The notes under the pieces were generated by a model. It worked only from the letters and a program-made list of their open reading frames with translations. It was not told the DNA's origin and searched no databases. Source: an uncultured Lachnospiraceae bacterium (lineage in GTDB: Bacteria > Bacillota > Clostridia > Lachnospirales > Lachnospiraceae). From it: DNA of 9,599 bases. Position numbers and translations under genes: made by a program. Shown one piece after another: positions 7,267 through 9,599 of this stretch (its first letter is position 1; each line of letters starts with the position of its first letter). The stretch is from positions 1 through 9,599 of the forward strand of contig CADCPJ010000057.1 of the NCBI GenBank assembly GCA_902803245.1, given 5' to 3'.

Positions 7267-7290
7267 GCGGCAGGAAAAAACCATTACAAT
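7262..7290 (+). promoter_or_regulatory. Candidate promoter for nudC
   Basis: TGGACG (7262-7267) and TACAAT (7285-7290) are separated by 17 nt, matching the consensus at four and five of six positions. Transcription would begin near 7297, about 34 nt before the ATG at 7331. The -35 overlaps the end of the second palindromic repeat copy. Confidence 0.5.
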
Positions 7291-7330
7291 ATTTTTATAT
7301 ACATTTCATCTTCAAAAGGGGAAGAATACT

Positions 7331-8173
7331 ATGATCCAGGACATATATCCTCACAGGCTGGACAACCAGTTCCGGGCGGACGCCGCGCCCATGCCCGATG
7401 ACCTCGTGTTCATCTTTCGCGGCAGGGATCTCGCTGTCAGGGAGACGCAAAACGGCATGACGCTGCCGCGCGCCTCATCCTTTGAAGCGTCCGATCTCCG
7501 CTACCTCTTCTCGCTCGATGACAGCAGCTGCTGGATGTACACGGGCGAGGAAGAATTCCATAAGCCCTGCGTCTTCCGCCCCGTCCGGGAGCTGAGGCGC
7601 TCTCAGATGATGGAAAGCCATCTTCTCTTCGCTTCATTTACCGCGATGCAGCTCGCCCTGTGGTACCGCGACAACAGGTACTGCGGCACCTGCGGCTCTC
7701 TCACCGGCCCCGGAAAGCTCGAGCGCTCCATCGTCTGTCCGTCCTGCGGGCGCACGATCTACCCGCGGGTCATTCCCGCCGTGATCGTCGGAGTGACAAA
7801 CGGCGATTATCTCCTGCACACGAAATATGAGAGAAGCCGGCACATCCCGTTCTACGCCCTCGTGGCCGGATTCACGGAGATCGGAGAGACCTTCGAGGAG
7901 TGCGTCGCCCGCGAGGTCATGGAAGAGACAGGCCTCAAAGTAAAGAACATACGCTATTACAAGTCCCAGCCCTGGGGAGTCGTGGACGACATCCTCGCGG
8001 GTTTCTACTGCGATGTGGACGGCGATCCCACCGTGCATCTCGATACCACCGAACTGTGCGAAGGGGTCTGGATCCATAGAAATGACATCGTCGGGCAGCC
8101 CGACGATGCCTCTCTCACGCACCATATGATGATGACCTTCCGCGACGGGAAGGAGCCAAAAGCGGCCCGCTAA
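7331..8173 (+). CDS. nudC: NAD(+)/NADH pyrophosphatase (Nudix family)
   Basis: A 280-aa cytoplasmic enzyme that hydrolyses NAD(H) to NMN(H) and AMP; NudC enzymes also remove NAD caps from RNA 5' ends. Domains in order: an N-terminal NudC-like domain (about 1-112), a zinc ribbon with Cys118, Cys121, Cys136 and Cys139, and a Nudix hydrolase domain (about 143-270). The Nudix box is complete at 180-202 (G-x5-E-x7-REVMEETGL). The NudC signature SQPW is at 212-215, but the usual PFP and S that follow in E. coli are replaced by GVVDD. AGGGG at 7317-7321 lies 9 nt before the ATG. It is divergent from the DUF308/dehydratase operon and ends in its own terminator, so it is probably a single-gene unit. 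Family assignment is firm; NADH versus NAD-RNA preference is not visible. Confidence 0.95.
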   Translation: MIQDIYPHRLDNQFRADAAPMPDDLVFIFRGRDLAVRETQNGMTLPRASSFEASDLRYLFSLDDSSCWMYTGEEEFHKPCVFRPVRELRRSQMMESHLLFASFTAMQLALWYRDNRYCGTCGSLTGPGKLERSIVCPSCGRTIYPRVIPAVIVGVTNGDYLLHTKYERSRHIPFYALVAGFTEIGETFEECVAREVMEETGLKVKNIRYYKSQPWGVVDDILAGFYCDVDGDPTVHLDTTELCEGVWIHRNDIVGQPDDASLTHHMMMTFRDGKEPKAAR

Positions 8174-8198
8174 AGAGCGCGGGCCGCCTTTTTTATTT
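8162..8198 (+). terminator. Rho-independent terminator of nudC
   Basis: A 9-bp GC-only stem (GCGGCCCGC at 8162-8170 with GCGGGCCGC at 8179-8187), an 8-nt loop and a T-run from 8189. The left arm lies inside the last codons of nudC and the stop codon is in the loop. On the minus strand the same hairpin is followed by TTTT, so it may also stop read-through from the right. Confidence 0.88.
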
Positions 8199-8252
8199 CA
8201 GTTCAGCTGCCAAAGCAGCCGGCAGACTCGGATCGTTCACGCCGCGCGGGCT

Positions 8253-8272
8253 AAAAAGGCAGCAGACCGCCT
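8253..8272 (-). terminator. Short terminator just after the Amidase_2 gene
   Basis: Read on the minus strand, the last base of the stop codon begins a short hairpin: AGGCGG, loop TCTG, CTGCCT (one G-T pair), followed by further Ts down to 8253. The stem is only 6 bp, so efficiency is uncertain. The nudC hairpin downstream could act as a backup. Confidence 0.5.
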
Positions 8273-9354
8273 CAATTCCCCTGCATTTCATAGAGCTTCG
8301 CCTCGATGTCGTCTTTTAACTGCTGCCATGCGTCGGGATGCTCCACGTAATAGAGCGGGCAGAGCTTCTCGGTCACATCGTAGTGGCGGAGTATGCCCTG
8401 CGGGTCGATGTGGAACTGCATGCACAAAAAGGCGCTGAGGCGGACGAGGCTCCCATAGGTATACTCATTGAATTTCCCGTCGGCGTCCGGGTGGCAGCAC
8501 TCGATGGAGATCGTGTCCGAATTCCGCCACTTCGTCGCATAGGCGACCTCCGACAGCGGAATGCACTGAACGATTTCCCCCTCGAGCCCGATGACGAAAT
8601 GGCTGCTGGCCGACCTCTCACGCGAGTCCTTCAGGCTCTCAAAGTAATTCCGGTTGTCCATAGCCGAGGAGCCGGGATTGCCGACATAGTGAATGACAAT
8701 GTTGTTGACCGTGTCGATGGCGGTCTGCGGCCTGGAATACTCATTCGGAGTCAGAAGCTCCACGTCCCTCGCCGGACACTCCTCCCAGAATGTCCCGTCC
8801 ATCCTGCTGCGAAGCAGCTGGGCTGCGCAGTCAAATCCCGGTTCTGCCTGGGCAGCTTCCGCAGGTTCCGCCGGGACCGGTTCCGGCGCCGTCTCTCCCG
8901 GGGCTGCTGCCGCTTCTGTCCGGGCCGGGTCTGCCTGGGCCTCTCCCGATGCGGCTGCCTGCGACGGTTCTGCCTGAGCCTCTCCCGCTTTTCTTTCGGC
9001 GATCGCCTCATCGAGAACAGGCCGCACTTCCCTGGCCACCGAGAAAACGATGAAGGCCCGCTTCGCCTCATCCATCTCAAAAACCGCCTCATACTGAACG
9101 GCCGCATCGCTCTTCGCGGAGAGTTCCTCCTCAGCTTCCCACTCCGCGCTGTATGCCGTTTCCCCGACCGGAGATACCGCCCCGGAATAAGTCTCCGCTC
9201 CGCCCGAAGCCGCCGCGTGTGCCTTGCCTGCCGGTGCGGCCGTATCTGCCGGATTTGTCCTCAGAAAATAGACGAGACCGGCCAGGATCCCGACTGCCGC
9301 CGCACTCATCACCAATATAAGAGCGAGGATTCCCCTCTTACCTTTCTGCCCCAT
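8272..9354 (-). CDS. Membrane-anchored N-acetylmuramoyl-L-alanine amidase (Amidase_2)
   Basis: A 360-aa cell-wall hydrolase that cuts the muramic acid to L-alanine bond. A basic start (MGQKGKRG) and one hydrophobic helix (about 9-31), with no clear signal-peptidase site, suggest an uncleaved anchor with the rest outside. Residues about 35-120 hold an acidic region and a helical segment, followed by an Ala/Glu/Pro-rich stalk (about 121-172) that could span the wall. Residues about 175-355 are the Amidase_2 (T7 lysozyme-like) domain: zinc ligands His222 (IVIHYVGN), His324 (LRHYDVT) and Cys332 (KLCP), and probable catalytic Glu285 (SIECCHPD), plus the SASSHFVIG strand. All active-site residues are present. 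The ATG at 9354 has only a weak SD, but no better start lies nearby and the anchor follows directly. The fold is unrelated to the Amidase_3 enzyme at 2012-3541. No partner gene is visible on its left, and it is probably transcribed alone. Confidence 0.92.
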   Translation of the reverse strand: MGQKGKRGILALILVMSAAAVGILAGLVYFLRTNPADTAAPAGKAHAAASGGAETYSGAVSPVGETAYSAEWEAEEELSAKSDAAVQYEAVFEMDEAKRAFIVFSVAREVRPVLDEAIAERKAGEAQAEPSQAAASGEAQADPARTEAAAAPGETAPEPVPAEPAEAAQAEPGFDCAAQLLRSRMDGTFWEECPARDVELLTPNEYSRPQTAIDTVNNIVIHYVGNPGSSAMDNRNYFESLKDSRERSASSHFVIGLEGEIVQCIPLSEVAYATKWRNSDTISIECCHPDADGKFNEYTYGSLVRLSAFLCMQFHIDPQGILRHYDVTEKLCPLYYVEHPDAWQQLKDDIEAKLYEMQGN

Positions 9355-9386
9355 ACGTCTTACACATGTCCCGATGTATAGTCATT

Positions 9387-9422
9387 AACGAAATTGTCTT
9401 TCTTACGCAAAAGCATTTCGTT
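9387..9422. repeat. Inverted repeat upstream of the Amidase_2 gene
   Basis: AACGAAAT (9387-9394) and ATTTCGTT (9415-9422) are perfect 8-bp inverted arms with a 20-nt spacer, followed on the plus strand by more Ts. It lies 33-68 bp before the Amidase_2 start codon, where an operator would be expected. A weak terminator for plus-strand transcripts is the alternative. Confidence 0.45.
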
Positions 9423-9433
9423 TTTCCTACATG

Positions 9434-9478
9434 CAGTTAACCTAAGCAATTGCCTTCGGCAATCCTTAAGGTTAACTG
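9434..9478. repeat. Long imperfect hairpin
   Basis: CAGTTAACCT (9434-9443) pairs perfectly with AGGTTAACTG (9469-9478). Inside, AAG/CTT continues the stem after a single bulged A, and ATTGCC (9449-9454) pairs with GGCAAT (9458-9463) around a TTC loop, for about 19 base pairs in 45 nt. There is no T-run on either side, so it is not a standard terminator. It lies in the AT-richer tail of the window. Confidence 0.8.
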
Positions 9479-9599
9479 GTACAACTGTTCCAATCGCTTA
9501 AAATTCCAGTAACTATTCAGCACCCCCAGCATTCGGGACGCTTTGCGTCCCTCATTGTGGGCGTTCAGAGGTCTACGCTCCGCTTCGGTCGGTGCCAAA
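9479..9599. other. Non-coding tail with hairpins; possible edge of a repeated or mobile element
   Basis: I recognise no gene here. GGGACGC (9535-9541) and GCGTCCC (9545-9551) form a perfect 7-bp hairpin with a TTT loop, and a smaller inverted CCG/CGG motif lies near 9580-9590. Base composition begins AT-rich and is unlike the flanking coding DNA. On the minus strand a frame is open from the right edge (9598) to a stop at 9437-9439, 53 residues, with an internal ATG at 9532 but no family I can name. It may be the tail of a gene or chance. Confidence 0.4.

Noticed and set aside
8338..9381. 347-codon plus-strand open frame opposite the Amidase_2 gene
   Set aside because: Antisense to a gene with all catalytic residues; its Arg/Cys-rich composition follows from the Ala/Glu codons on the other strand.

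Overview
The window looks like a chromosomal stretch from a GC-rich anaerobic member of the Clostridia, most likely a gut Lachnospiraceae-type bacterium. Three things point there: an oxygen-sensitive 2-hydroxyacyl-CoA dehydratase-type iron-sulfur system, a MetH of the Hcy/pterin type, and two peptidoglycan amidases whose non-catalytic parts are typical of that group. This placement is inference from gene content. Genes are GC-rich and tightly packed. No tRNA, rRNA, CRISPR array, transposase or phage gene is visible.

Layout, left to right. (1) 1-1795, minus: the N-terminal 598 codons of a methionine synthase (homocysteine-binding and pterin domains), cut by the left edge. (2) A divergent promoter region, then 2012-3541, plus: a secreted zinc-dependent Amidase_3 cell-wall hydrolase with an acidic repeat linker and tyrosine-rich wall-protein modules. 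(3) 7109 down to 3556, minus: a probable operon of a six-helix DUF308/HdeD-like membrane protein, a stand-alone HgdB-type dehydratase subunit (421 aa), and a 553-aa protein that fuses a second HgdB-type domain to the ATP-dependent activator (HgdC-type ASKHA ATPase with both cluster cysteines). It starts from a near-consensus promoter at 7184-7212. (4) 7331-8173, plus: a NudC-type NAD(+)/NADH pyrophosphatase, divergent from the operon, ending in a strong hairpin terminator. (5) 9354 down to 8272, minus: a membrane-anchored Amidase_2 peptidoglycan amidase with an Ala/Glu/Pro-rich stalk. (6) 9355-9599: a more AT-rich non-coding tail with several inverted repeats, possibly the edge of a repeated or mobile element.

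The most interesting unit is the three-gene operon. It holds the three modules of a 2-hydroxyacyl-CoA dehydratase (two HgdB/HgdA-fold modules plus the activator), but one dehydratase module is covalently joined to the activator. No CoA-transferase, acyl-CoA dehydrogenase or Etf gene lies beside it, so the substrate is open; a double-cubane-cluster-protein-like reductase is an alternative to a classical dehydratase. Between its promoter and the divergent nudC promoter sit two nearly identical palindromic repeats, 27 nt apart, each touching one promoter's -35 element. They look like a shared operator pair, though tandem terminator hairpins cannot be excluded.
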